Source: Prevotella sp. | GTDB taxonomy: Bacteria > Bacteroidota > Bacteroidia > Bacteroidales > Bacteroidaceae | DNA length: 31,235 bases | Direction of reading: 5' to 3' | Assembly (NCBI GenBank): GCA_003447235.1 | Contig: DLZV01000030.1 | Coordinates: forward strand, 1-31,235 | Shown: one piece after another, positions 8,978-17,752 of the stretch | Layout: each line of letters starts with the position of its first letter | Position numbering within the stretch: position 1 is the first letter of the stretch | Translations under genes and position numbers: made by a program | Notes under the pieces: model-generated | Told to the model about the DNA's origin: nothing | Database searches by the model: none | The model's input: the letters and a program-made list of their open reading frames with translations, nothing else

Positions 8978-10876
8978 ATGGAGAATAACATACACGAGGA
9001 TTGTGGCGTGGCCATGATTCGCTTGCTGAAACCGCTGGAGTACTACCAGCAGAAGTATGGTACATGGATGTACGGCCTCAACAAGCTCTATCTGATGATG
9101 GAGAAGCAGCACAACCGTGGCCAGGAGGGCGCCGGCATGGCGGCCGTGAAGCTCCAGTCGGAGCCGGGTAATGAGTATATGTTCCGCGAGCGGGCGGAGG
9201 GCAAGAACGCCGTGACCGATATCTTCGGTATCGTGCACGAGAAGCTGAGCCACTACACGCCCGAGCAACTTTCCGACGCCAGTTTCGCGAGCGACCATCT
9301 GCCCTTTGCGGGCAACCTGTACATGGGCCACCTGCGCTATTCCACCACGGGCAAGAGCGGCCTCACCTATGTGCACCCGTTCCTGCGCCGCAACAACTGG
9401 AAGGCCAAGAACCTCTGCATGTGTGGCAACTTCAACATGACCAACATCGAGGAGATCTTCCAGAAGCTCACCCGCCAGGGCCAGTGTCCGCGCATCTATA
9501 GCGACACCTATATCCTGCTGGAGCTGATGGGCCATCGCCTCGACCGCGAGGTGGAGCGCAACTTCGTCATTGCCCGCGACAACGGACTGAAGGACCAGGA
9601 CATCACGCGCTACATCGAGGACCATGTCGAGATGGCCAATGTGCTCAAGACGACCATGACCGACTTCGACGGAGGCTATGTCGTCTGTGGCATCACCGGC
9701 AGCGGCGACTTCTTCTCCATGCGCGACCCCTGGGGCATCCGTCCGGGCTTCTACTACAAGAACGACGAGATCGTCGTCGTCGCCTCGGAGCGCCCTGTGC
9801 TGCAGACCACCTTCGACCTCGAGTGTGAGGACATCCAGGAGCTGCAGCCCGGCGAGGCCATCATCGTCAATAAGGCCGGCGAGTGCTCCATGCACCAGAT
9901 CGTGCCGCAGCGTGGCGACGCCGCCTGCTCCTTCGAGCGCATCTACTTCTCCCGCGGATGCGACCGCGATATCTACAACGAGCGCAAGAAGCTCGGAGAG
10001 CAGCTCACGGATCCCGTTCTCAAGGCGGTCGATTACGATATCAACCACACCGTGCTCTCCTTCATCCCCAACACCGCCGAGGTGGCTTTCTACGGCCTCG
10101 TGCAGGGTTGCGAGCGCTGGCTCACGGAGCGCAAGATAGAGCAGGTGCGCCAGTTGGAGAGCGTCGAGGAGGTGGACGACGAGGCCCTCATCAGTGTCCT
10201 GCGCCAGCATGTGCGCTCTGAGAAGGTGGCCTGGAAGGACATCAAGCTGCGCACTTTCATCACCGAGGGCAACTCGCGCAACGACCTCGCAAGCCACGTC
10301 TATGACATCACCTACGAGAGCATCGAGGGTGGGGTGGACAACCTGGTCATCATCGACGACTCCATCGTTCGCGGCACGACACTCAAGGAGAGCATCCTCC
10401 GCATCCTCGACCGTCTCCATCCGAAGAAGATCGTCGTGGTGTCGAGTGCGCCGCAGATCCGCTATCCCGACTACTACGGCATCGACATGGCCCACCTGGA
10501 GGAGTTTTGCGTCTTCCGTGCCACGGTGGCGCTGATCCAGGAGCGGGGCATGGAGGACGTGCTCGGCGAGGTCTATAGCAACTGTCTCAAAGCCCTGCGC
10601 AAGCCGAAGGGCGCCATCGAGGAAAACCCCGTCAAGGGCGTCTATAAGCCGTTCACGGTGGAGGAGATCAACCGCAAGATCGTCGAGATGCTGCGTCCGC
10701 AGGGCATGACGACGCCTGTGGAACTGGTCTTCCAGAGCATCGAGGGACTCCATGAGGCCATCCCCTACAACCATGGCGACTGGTACTTCACGGGCGACTA
10801 TCCCACCGACGGTGGCATGCGCCAGGTCTGCAGGGCCTATATCAATTTTTATAAGAACATAATTCAAAACTCTTAA
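8978..10876 (+). CDS. PurF-like amidophosphoribosyltransferase, long form
   Basis: A 632-residue class II amidotransferase. After a short propeptide-like start (MENNIHED) comes CGVAM, whose Cys9 would be the N-terminal nucleophile after processing. The N-terminal domain has RGQEGAGM, GHLRYSTTG and a CGNFN block. The phosphoribosyltransferase domain carries the PRPP loop VIIDDSIVRGTTLKES near residue 465, followed by SSAPQIRYPDYYGIDM. These are PurF hallmarks, and PurF makes phosphoribosylamine, the first step of purine synthesis. The protein is about 130 residues longer than ordinary PurF, with extra sequence before the PRPP loop and at the C-terminus. It may be a PurF paralogue with altered substrate. 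It lies between glmS and carA, stopping 2 nt before carA. Confidence 0.85.
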   Translation: MENNIHEDCGVAMIRLLKPLEYYQQKYGTWMYGLNKLYLMMEKQHNRGQEGAGMAAVKLQSEPGNEYMFRERAEGKNAVTDIFGIVHEKLSHYTPEQLSDASFASDHLPFAGNLYMGHLRYSTTGKSGLTYVHPFLRRNNWKAKNLCMCGNFNMTNIEEIFQKLTRQGQCPRIYSDTYILLELMGHRLDREVERNFVIARDNGLKDQDITRYIEDHVEMANVLKTTMTDFDGGYVVCGITGSGDFFSMRDPWGIRPGFYYKNDEIVVVASERPVLQTTFDLECEDIQELQPGEAIIVNKAGECSMHQIVPQRGDAACSFERIYFSRGCDRDIYNERKKLGEQLTDPVLKAVDYDINHTVLSFIPNTAEVAFYGLVQGCERWLTERKIEQVRQLESVEEVDDEALISVLRQHVRSEKVAWKDIKLRTFITEGNSRNDLASHVYDITYESIEGGVDNLVIIDDSIVRGTTLKESILRILDRLHPKKIVVVSSAPQIRYPDYYGIDMAHLEEFCVFRATVALIQERGMEDVLGEVYSNCLKALRKPKGAIEENPVKGVYKPFTVEEINRKIVEMLRPQGMTTPVELVFQSIEGLHEAIPYNHGDWYFTGDYPTDGGMRQVCRAYINFYKNIIQNS

Positions 10877-10878
10877 TA

Positions 10879-11964
10879 ATGCGCAAAGTAACCTTACAGC
10901 TCAGCGACGGTACTGAGTTTCATGGTAAGAGCTTCGGCTACGAGCAGCCCGTGGCCGGCGAGGTGGTGTTCAACACTGCCATGATGGGCTACCCTGAGAG
11001 CCTTACCGACCCGTCCTATGCGGGTCAGCTTCTCACGATGACTTTTCCGTTGGTGGGCAACTATGGCGTGCCGCCATTCACATTTGACAAGCAGACGGGT
11101 CTTCCCGACTTCATGGAGAGCGACCGTATCTACGCCTCCGCATTGATTGTATCTGATTATAGCGAGCAGTATTCCCATTGGAATGCCGTCGAGAGCCTCG
11201 GCGAGTGGCTCCAGCGCGAGAAGGTGCCAGGCATCACGGGCATTGACACGCGCGAACTGACGAAGGTGCTGCGCGAGCATGGCGTGATGATGGGCAAGAT
11301 CCTCTTCGACGATGAGCCCAACAACGTGCCGGAGGCCGACTATGAGGGCGTCAACTTCGTGGACCGCGTCTCCGTCAAGGAGATCGTCCGCTACAACGAG
11401 GGTGCGGGCCGCAAGGTCGTGCTGGTCGATTGTGGCGTCAAGGCCAACATCATCCGCGAGTTGATCCAGCGCGGCGTGGAGGTGGTCCGCGTGCCCTGGA
11501 ACTACGACTATACCGACATGGAGTTTGACGGTCTCTTCCTGGCCAATGGTCCTGGCGATCCCGACATGTGCTCCGAGGCCGTGGAGATCATCCGCAAGCA
11601 GATGAGCCGCAGCCGCAAGCCCATCTGTGGTATCTGTATGGGCAACCAGTTGCTCTCCAAGGCTGCTGGCGCCACGATCTATAAGTTGAAGTACGGCCAC
11701 CGCGGCCACAACCAGCCGGTGCGCATGGTGGGCACGGAGAAGTGCTTCATCACCTCGCAGAACCACGGCTACGCCGTCGATGCGCGCACGCTGGACAAGG
11801 ACTGGGAGGAGCTCTTCGTCAATATGAACGATGCCTCCAACGAGGGTATCCGCCACAAGGAGAACCCCTGGTTTAGCTCGCAGTTCCACCCCGAGGCTTG
11901 CTCGGGCCCGGTCGATACGGAGTTTATGTTCGATAAGTTTGTTGAAACATTGAAGCAGTCATGA
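10879..11964 (+). CDS. carA: Carbamoyl-phosphate synthase small subunit
   Basis: A 361-residue glutaminase subunit that releases ammonia from glutamine for the large subunit, feeding arginine and pyrimidine synthesis. The N-terminal small-chain domain (LSDGTEFHGKSFG, then NTAMMGYPESLTDPSY) is followed from about residue 170 by a class I amidotransferase domain. That domain has the nucleophile Cys253 in GICMGNQLL and the FHPEA motif near the end supplying His and Glu. The start is 2 nt after the upstream stop codon, and the stop overlaps the carB start (ATGA), so carA and carB are translationally coupled. Confidence 0.97.
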   Translation: MRKVTLQLSDGTEFHGKSFGYEQPVAGEVVFNTAMMGYPESLTDPSYAGQLLTMTFPLVGNYGVPPFTFDKQTGLPDFMESDRIYASALIVSDYSEQYSHWNAVESLGEWLQREKVPGITGIDTRELTKVLREHGVMMGKILFDDEPNNVPEADYEGVNFVDRVSVKEIVRYNEGAGRKVVLVDCGVKANIIRELIQRGVEVVRVPWNYDYTDMEFDGLFLANGPGDPDMCSEAVEIIRKQMSRSRKPICGICMGNQLLSKAAGATIYKLKYGHRGHNQPVRMVGTEKCFITSQNHGYAVDARTLDKDWEELFVNMNDASNEGIRHKENPWFSSQFHPEACSGPVDTEFMFDKFVETLKQS

Positions 11965-14900
11965 TAGAACAACATATAAAGAAGGTATTGATTCTCGGTT
12001 CCGGCGCGTTGAAGATTGGTGAGGCCGGCGAGTTTGACTACTCCGGCAGCCAGGCCCTCAAGGCCCTGCGCGAGGAAAGTATCGAGACGGTGCTCATCAA
12101 CCCCAATATTGCCACGGTGCAGACCTCCGAGGGTGTGGCCGACCAGATCTACTTCCTCCCCGTGCAGCCCTATTTCGTCGAGCGCGTTATCGAGAAGGAG
12201 CGTCCCGACGGCATCCTCTTGTCCTTTGGTGGACAGACCGCACTCAACTGTGGTGTGGAACTGGAGAAGAGCGGCGTGTTGAAGAAGTATGGTGTGAGCG
12301 TCCTGGGTACGCCCGTGGAGGCCATCATGAACACGGAGGACCGCGAGCTCTTCGTCGAGCAGCTTGACCAGATCGACGTCAAGACCATCAAGAGCGAGGC
12401 TTGCGAGGACATGGAGCAGGCCCGCAAGGCTGCTGAGCAACTCGGCTACCCCGTCATCATCCGTGCAGCCTATGCGCTGGGCGGACTGGGTAGTGGCTTC
12501 GCAGACAACGAGGAGGAGCTGACCCGCCTCTGCGAGAAGGCCTTCTCTTTCTCTCCCCAGGTGCTGGTGGAGAAGAGCCTCAAGGGCTGGAAGGAGATAG
12601 AGTACGAGGTGGTGCGCGACCGCTACGACAACTGCATCACGGTCTGCAACATGGAGAACTTCGACCCGCTGGGCATCCATACGGGTGAGAGTATCGTCAT
12701 CGCTCCGTCGCAGACTCTGACCAACAGCGAGTATCACAAGCTGCGTGCGCTCTCCATCAAGATCGTGCGCCATATCGGCATCGTCGGCGAGTGCAATGTG
12801 CAGTACGCCTTCGACCCGCAGAGCGAGGACTATCGTGTCATCGAGGTCAACGCGCGCCTCTCCCGTTCTTCGGCCCTGGCTTCCAAGGCCACGGGCTATC
12901 CCCTGGCTTTCGTGGCCGCCAAGCTTGGCCTGGGCTACGGACTCTTCGAACTGAAGAACTCCGTCACCAAGACCACCTCGGCCTTCTTTGAGCCGGCCCT
13001 CGACTATGTGGTCTGCAAGATTCCGCGCTGGGATCTGAGCAAGTTCCGCGGTGTGGACAAGGAGCTGGGTAGCTCCATGAAGTCGGTCGGAGAGGTGATG
13101 GCCATCGGTCGCAACTTCGAGGAGGCTATCCAGAAGGGTCTGCGCATGATTGGACAGGGAATGCACGGCTATGTGGAGAACAAGGAGCTGGAGATCGACG
13201 ATATCGACGCGGCGCTGCGTGAGCCGACGGACAAGCGTGTCTTCGTCATTTCCAAGGCCATGCACAAGGGCTACACCGTCGATCAGATCCACGATCTGAC
13301 GAAGATCGACCGCTGGTTCCTCTACAAGCTGCGCCATATCATCGACATCGACGAGGAGCTGAAGCGCCACAACGTCAACACGCTGGGCAAGGACTTGCTC
13401 CGCGAGGCAAAGGTCTATGGTTTCAGCGACTTCCAGATAGCACGCGCCATCGGACTGGAGGATGAGTGCAAGAACATGCACCAGGCCAACCTTGTGGTGC
13501 GCAAGTTGCGCAAGAGCTACGGCATCCTGCCGGTGGTGAAGCAGATTGACACCCTGGCCGCTGAGTATCCGGCTCAGACCAACTACCTCTACGTCACCTA
13601 CGCCGGCACGAAGTCGGACGTGGACTTCCAGAACGACCGCAACTCCGTCGTCGTGCTCGGATCGGGCGCCTACCGTATCGGTAGTTCCGTGGAGTTTGAC
13701 TGGTGTGGCGTCCAGGCCCTGCAGACCATCCGTCGCCAGGGCTACCGCTCCATCATGGTCAACTACAACCCCGAGACCGTCTCCACAGACTACGATATGT
13801 GTGACCGTCTCTACTTCGACGAGCTCACCTTCGAGCGCGTGATGGATATCTTCGACCTGGAGCGTCCCCACGGCACGATCGTCTCCACGGGTGGCCAGAT
13901 CCCCAACAACCTTGCCATGCACCTCGATGCGATGAACGTGCCCATCCTGGGTACGGCGGCCAAGGACATCGACAATGCCGAGGACCGTGCCAAGTTCTCG
14001 CAGATGCTCACCGAGCGCGGTATCAACCAGCCCGAGTGGAGCGTGCTGACGAGCATGGAGGATATCGATGAGTTTGTGGCCCGTGTCGGCTTCCCGCTCC
14101 TCGTGCGTCCGAGCTACGTCCTTTCGGGCGCTGCCATGAATGTCTGCTCCAACTACGATGAGCTCAAGCGCTTCCTCCAGTTGGCTGCCAACGTCAGCGA
14201 GGACCATCCCGTCGTGGTGTCGAAGTTTATCGAGCACGCCAAGGAGATCGAGATGGACGCCGTGGCCCGCGACGGCGAGATCATGGCCTACGCCATCTCC
14301 GAGCACATCGAGTTTGCCGGTGTCCACTCTGGCGACGCCACGATTCAGTTCCCGCCGCAGAAACTCTACGTCGAGACCATGCGCCGCATCAAGCGCATCA
14401 GCCGTCAGATCGCCGAGTCGCTCCATATCAACGGTCCGTTCAACATCCAGTTTATGGCCCGTGAGAACGACATCTACGTCATCGAGTGCAACCTCCGTGC
14501 CTCTCGTTCCTTCCCGTTTGTCTCGAAGGTCCTGAAGCTCAACCTCATCGACTTGGCCACGAAGATCATGCTCGGCGTGCCCGTGGAGAAGCCGAAGAAG
14601 AACCTCTTCGACCTCGACTATGTCGGTATCAAGGCCAGCCAGTTCTCCTTCAACCGCTTGCAGAAGGCCGACCCGGTTCTCGGTGTCGATATGAGCTCTA
14701 CGGGCGAGGTGGGCTGTCTGGGCGACGACACCAATACGGCCCTGCTCAAGAGTATGCTCGCCGTTGGCCACCGCATCCCCGAGAAGAACATCCTGCTCTC
14801 CACGGGTGCCGCGAAGCAGAAGGCCGAGATGCTCGACGCTGCCAAGTTGCTCCAGCAGCACGGCTACAAGCTCTATGCCACGGGCGGTACGTCGCGCTAT

Positions 14901-15185
14901 CTGACCGAGAACGGTGTGGAGAACACGCTCGTCTATTGGCCTTCGGATGCCGACAAGAAGCCGCAGGCCCTCGACATGCTCCACGAGAAGCAGATCGACA
15001 TGGTGGTCAACATTCCGAAGGATCTCACCGTCCACGAGCTCTCCAACGGCTACAAGATCCGCCGTGCGGCCATCGACCTCAACATTCCGCTTATCACCAA
15101 CAGCCGTCTGGCCTCCGCCTTCATCCGCGCTTTCTGTACGGTGAAGCCCGAGGACATCGACATCAAGCCGTGGGGTGCCTATTAA
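11961..15185 (+). CDS. carB: Carbamoyl-phosphate synthase large subunit
   Basis: A 1074-residue synthetase subunit of full length. Two homologous ATP-grasp halves are visible: the first opens with LILGSGALKIGEAGEFDYSG, the second near residue 560 with VVLGSGAYRIGSSVEFDWCG. Each has an allowed ATP-binding loop (first ALGGLGSGF near 170; second VLSGAAMNV near 720). The last 140 residues form the MGS-like allosteric domain, with YATGGTSRYL. It makes carbamoyl phosphate from bicarbonate, ammonia and two ATP together with CarA. The gene ends the cluster, and a long hairpin follows. Confidence 0.97.
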   Translation: MIEQHIKKVLILGSGALKIGEAGEFDYSGSQALKALREESIETVLINPNIATVQTSEGVADQIYFLPVQPYFVERVIEKERPDGILLSFGGQTALNCGVELEKSGVLKKYGVSVLGTPVEAIMNTEDRELFVEQLDQIDVKTIKSEACEDMEQARKAAEQLGYPVIIRAAYALGGLGSGFADNEEELTRLCEKAFSFSPQVLVEKSLKGWKEIEYEVVRDRYDNCITVCNMENFDPLGIHTGESIVIAPSQTLTNSEYHKLRALSIKIVRHIGIVGECNVQYAFDPQSEDYRVIEVNARLSRSSALASKATGYPLAFVAAKLGLGYGLFELKNSVTKTTSAFFEPALDYVVCKIPRWDLSKFRGVDKELGSSMKSVGEVMAIGRNFEEAIQKGLRMIGQGMHGYVENKELEIDDIDAALREPTDKRVFVISKAMHKGYTVDQIHDLTKIDRWFLYKLRHIIDIDEELKRHNVNTLGKDLLREAKVYGFSDFQIARAIGLEDECKNMHQANLVVRKLRKSYGILPVVKQIDTLAAEYPAQTNYLYVTYAGTKSDVDFQNDRNSVVVLGSGAYRIGSSVEFDWCGVQALQTIRRQGYRSIMVNYNPETVSTDYDMCDRLYFDELTFERVMDIFDLERPHGTIVSTGGQIPNNLAMHLDAMNVPILGTAAKDIDNAEDRAKFSQMLTERGINQPEWSVLTSMEDIDEFVARVGFPLLVRPSYVLSGAAMNVCSNYDELKRFLQLAANVSEDHPVVVSKFIEHAKEIEMDAVARDGEIMAYAISEHIEFAGVHSGDATIQFPPQKLYVETMRRIKRISRQIAESLHINGPFNIQFMARENDIYVIECNLRASRSFPFVSKVLKLNLIDLATKIMLGVPVEKPKKNLFDLDYVGIKASQFSFNRLQKADPVLGVDMSSTGEVGCLGDDTNTALLKSMLAVGHRIPEKNILLSTGAAKQKAEMLDAAKLLQQHGYKLYATGGTSRYLTENGVENTLVYWPSDADKKPQALDMLHEKQIDMVVNIPKDLTVHELSNGYKIRRAAIDLNIPLITNSRLASAFIRAFCTVKPEDIDIKPWGAY

Positions 15186-15217
15186 GTCAGGAATAGACCT
15201 ATTTCTCAGAACCATAT

Positions 15218-15263
15218 CGGGCTTCGTCCGTTTGATGCTATGTTGTCAGACGGGCGAAGCCTG
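15218..15263 (+). terminator. Probable terminator after carB
   Basis: CGGGCTTCGTCCGT (15218-15231) pairs with ACGGGCGAAGCCTG (15250-15263), a 14-bp stem with two G-U pairs and an 18-nt loop, followed by TTTCTCCTCG. It lies 33 nt after the carB stop. A separate perfect palindrome CCTCGCGAGG follows at 15268-15277. Confidence 0.65.
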
Positions 15264-15310
15264 TTTCTCCTCGCGAGGCTGCTGCGCTTCTGAGGGATCA
15301 AGTCTTACCT

Positions 15311-15403
15311 CATCCCAACATTTTCACCCATCCCAACATTTTCACCCATCTCAACATTTTTAACTCATCTCGGCAATTTCACCCCATCCTAATGTTTTCA
15401 CCC
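15311..15403. repeat. Five degenerate 18-19-bp tandem repeats
   Basis: Units of the form CATCCCAACATTTTCACC start at 15311, 15329, 15347, 15366 and 15385, becoming less alike toward the lipoprotein gene. They occupy the upstream region of that gene and lie on the strand of a possible but unlikely earlier start codon at 15392. No -7 element was recognised within them. Confidence 0.7.
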
Positions 15404-15424
15404 CATCAAACCCCAGTCTTTACG

Positions 15425-15985
15425 ATGCGACAACTCCTCTACACATTCTTTCTCATGGCCATGGCCGCTCTCTTCTCCTGTGGCAACAATACCCTCCACG
15501 GCGAGCATTACGACACGACGCTGGTCGATACGATGCTGGCGATGGTGCCAGGCGGATCGGACGATAGCGACGCCACGCCGCTGCAATGGACCTACAATGC
15601 CGACTCCACGCTGGCCACGCTCACGAGCCGTGCCAACCACAAGTCGCAGATCACGGCCCAAAACAAGATGACCATCCAGGTGAGGCTGCGCAAGGGCATT
15701 GGCACGCAGACCTTCCTCGTGCTTCGCGACGGCGAGCGCTTCGCCGTGGGCAATAGCGACACGGCCAACATCGTCAACGTCTATAGCGAGGGCAAGATGG
15801 TGGGCAAATACCGCCACCAGCCCGGACCCAACAATGCGCCCGACACAGCCTTCATCTATGACAAGGCTTTCCTCTTCAACCTGCGCGCCTCCTCCACCAT
15901 CAAACTTGAGTTCGAGACCTTCACCAGCGGCCGCATGACCTACGACTTCAAGTGTGAGAAGCCCTTGGAATGGACGAAGCAATAG
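15425..15985 (+). CDS. Small predicted lipoprotein of unknown function
   Basis: A 186-residue protein starting MRQLLYTFFLMAMAALFSC. A short basic N-terminus, a hydrophobic stretch and an ALFSC lipobox indicate a type II signal peptide with Cys19 as the lipid-modified residue. No acidic residues follow the Cys, so the Bacteroidetes surface-export signal is not evident and a periplasm-facing anchor is likelier. The mature part is polar, probably beta-rich, with no domain recognised. The start at 15425 is chosen over the ATG at 15392 because the latter lies in the repeat array and would put ten polar residues before the signal peptide. It is followed by a strong terminator. Confidence 0.75.
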   Translation: MRQLLYTFFLMAMAALFSCGNNTLHGEHYDTTLVDTMLAMVPGGSDDSDATPLQWTYNADSTLATLTSRANHKSQITAQNKMTIQVRLRKGIGTQTFLVLRDGERFAVGNSDTANIVNVYSEGKMVGKYRHQPGPNNAPDTAFIYDKAFLFNLRASSTIKLEFETFTSGRMTYDFKCEKPLEWTKQ

Positions 15986-16030
15986 CGTAGGAGCGAAGAA
16001 ATAGGGTAGGGGCGAAGGAAAAATGGAGGA

Positions 16031-16080
16031 GTCCGTCGGCGTGATATGAAAAAAAAACACGCTGGGGACGGACATTTTTT
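16031..16080 (+). terminator. Rho-independent terminator after the lipoprotein gene
   Basis: GTCCGTC (16031-16037) pairs with GACGGAC (16067-16073), and an inner GCGTG/CACGC stem encloses an A-rich loop; a run of six T follows. It ends 46-95 nt after the stop codon. Confidence 0.8.
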
Positions 16081-16088
16081 CTCATATA

Positions 16089-16120
16089 TTTTGCAAGTTC
16101 ATAGGAATGTCGTAACTTTG
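16089..16120 (+). promoter_or_regulatory. Promoter of the yitT-family gene
   Basis: TTTTG at 16089-16093 and TAACTTTG at 16113-16120 are 19 nt apart, matching the Bacteroidetes consensus. Transcription would begin near 16126, leaving about 115 nt of leader before the chosen start codon. Confidence 0.65.
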
Positions 16121-16153
16121 CACGCGTATAGAATCAATCTAACGAAGAGGCGT

Positions 16154-16197
16154 GCCGGAGGTTGGCCTCATGCTCCTCAGGGAGCTGCGAGATCGGC
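16154..16197 (+). promoter_or_regulatory. Possible three-way-junction RNA in the yitT leader
   Basis: GCCG (16154-16157) can pair with CGGC (16194-16197), enclosing two hairpins: GAGG-TTGG-CCTC (16158-16169) and GCTCC-TCAG-GGAGC (16172-16185). This three-stem arrangement sits entirely in the leader. It does not match a riboswitch class recognised by eye, and each stem is short, so it remains a hypothesis. Confidence 0.4.
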
Positions 16198-16241
16198 CTT
16201 CAGAGAACCTAAGTACTAACTATCGTGAGAGTAACCTTTTA

Positions 16242-17228
16242 ATGAAAATGGGACAATCATCGGCGGAGAAAGCACGCAAGGCCATCAATGTGGCCGAAAT
16301 ATGGAGCAAAGTAAGTCATTTGCTGAGCACCAAAAAGTTTTGGATGGAACTGCTCGTCATGACGGTGGGCATGTTTGTGGCCTCCTCGGCCGTCCACTTC
16401 TTCCAGGTTCCCAGCAAACTGGTCATCGGGTCGTTCTCAGGACTGGCTCTGGTGGTCTATCAGTTGTTTCCTATCGTTTCTGTAGGTACCTACCTGCTGC
16501 TGATCAACATCGTGTTGCTCATCCTGTCCTTCATCCTGTTGGGCAATGAGTTTGGAGCCAAGACCGTTTACACCTCGCTCATCGTAGGTCCGATGGTCGA
16601 TTTCCTGCAATGGCTTTTCCCCATGAAGCAGTCGCTCTTTGCCGTCACCATCGCCGGCACGGGCCAGGTGATGCTCGATCCGTGGTTTGACCTGCTCTGC
16701 TTCGTGCTCGTGCTGGGTCTCTCCCAGAGCATCCTGTTCAGCATCAACGCCTCGACGGGAGGCCTCGATATCGTGGCGAAGATCGTCAATAAGTACTGCC
16801 ATCTCAACCTCGGCTCCTCGGTCATGGTCTGTGGCTGCGTCATCTGCTCCATGGCCATTCTCGTCAACGACATCTCAATGGTGCTCGTGGGTCTGATCGG
16901 CACATGGCTCAACGGTCTGGTCATCAACTACTTCATGGAGAAAATCAATCAGAAGACGCGCGTCTTCATCATCTCCGACGACCACGAGAAGATCCAGCAG
17001 TATGTCATCAACACCATGCGCCGCGGCCTCACGCTCCATCCCGTCTATGGCGGCTACAGCAACCAGCGGCAGATGCAGATCGAGGTGGTGCTCACCCCCG
17101 ACGAGTTCTCCGACTTGGTCGATTTCATGCACAAGGAGAAGATACGATCCTTCATGACCTCCGATACGGTCAGCCAGGTGCATGGTATATGGAACAAGCG
17201 CCACCTGCTCGACTTCTCGGGCGAATGA
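16242..17228 (+). CDS. YitT-family integral membrane protein (DUF161 + DUF2179)
   Basis: A 328-residue inner-membrane protein. After a polar N-terminus of about 40 residues come roughly five to six hydrophobic segments spanning residues 40-235 (for example LLINIVLLILSFILLG). These contain the two DUF161-type repeats, with NASTGGLDIVAKIV near residue 170. The last 90 residues (KTRVFIISDDHEKIQQYVI onward) form the soluble DUF2179 domain, a ligand-binding-like fold. The transported substrate of the family is unknown. The ATG at 16242 is preferred; a GTG at 16152 would add 30 residues and run through the structured leader. The gene is convergent with ansA, with a shared terminator between them. 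Confidence 0.88.
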   Translation: MKMGQSSAEKARKAINVAEIWSKVSHLLSTKKFWMELLVMTVGMFVASSAVHFFQVPSKLVIGSFSGLALVVYQLFPIVSVGTYLLLINIVLLILSFILLGNEFGAKTVYTSLIVGPMVDFLQWLFPMKQSLFAVTIAGTGQVMLDPWFDLLCFVLVLGLSQSILFSINASTGGLDIVAKIVNKYCHLNLGSSVMVCGCVICSMAILVNDISMVLVGLIGTWLNGLVINYFMEKINQKTRVFIISDDHEKIQQYVINTMRRGLTLHPVYGGYSNQRQMQIEVVLTPDEFSDLVDFMHKEKIRSFMTSDTVSQVHGIWNKRHLLDFSGE

Positions 17229-17258
17229 GGCTTCCGCTCTCGGCAGTAGATGTGCTCA

Positions 17259-17384
17259 ATGGATTCTGTTGGGCAGGTCTACGGACTCAGTCAGCGTGTC
17301 TATGGACTCAGTCAGAGTGTCAATGAACACAGCCAGAGCGTCAATGGACACAGTAGGCGAGTCAATGGACGCAATGGGGGCGGT
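17259..17384 (+). repeat. Six 21-bp tandem repeats downstream of yitT
   Basis: Units start at 17259, 17280, 17301, 17322, 17343 and 17364, resembling TATGGACTCAGTCAGAGTGTC. The 21-bp period is a multiple of three, so two plus-strand frames read heptads: MDSVRVS-like in one and YGLSQSV-like in another. No good start, signal or domain supports a protein here. The 17229-17620 gap otherwise holds only a direct repeat of TGTGTATCTATTGT near 17512 and 17551. Confidence 0.8.
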
Positions 17385-17623
17385 GCTGAATGGAAACGTG
17401 AATCAAGAAAAGAAAAAGATAAGCCTTGGGTGCGGGCAAGCGCAGCGGTTCGGAGAAGTCCGTCCTGCCAGCATAGGCACCCGTTTCAAGACCCGTGAGG
17501 GCAAAAGAAGATGTGTATCTATTGTTTAGTTTTATTAGTGTTTTGTGTATCTATTGTGTAATTGTTGGCTCATCAGGTTGACGTAATATTTGGGTATTAA
17601 GAGATAAATCAGGTAATAAGAAG

Positions 17624-17660
17624 AAAGGGCAGACAGGTTGAGAAGACCTGCTGCCCTTTT
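17624..17660. terminator. Bidirectional terminator between yitT and ansA
   Basis: AAAGGGCAG (17624-17632) pairs with CTGCCCTTT (17651-17659), and CAGGT with ACCTG inside, with one bulged A and a 7-nt loop: a 14-bp stem. The plus strand continues TTTTGGTTTT and the minus strand CTTTCTTCTTATT, so it can end both convergent units. Confidence 0.85.
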
Positions 17661-17752
17661 GGTTTTGATTGTCGGGAGCGTCTTGCGCCTTGGTGGCTCA
17701 TGCTTCCTTTGGCTTCCTGCGCCTTGATTGCTTTGCCAATCTTGGCTCGCCT

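Noticed and set aside
11769..15215. A 1148-codon minus-strand open frame opposite carA and carB
   Set aside because: Antisense shadow of carB with no domain; the sense product is a complete CarB.
16154..16197. TPP, SAM or cobalamin riboswitch before yitT
   Set aside because: None of the conserved core sequences of these classes is present; kept only as an unclassified structured leader.
17182..17529. A 115-residue plus-strand protein spanning the 21-bp repeats
   Set aside because: Its start lies inside the yitT gene in another frame, and there is no signal or domain.
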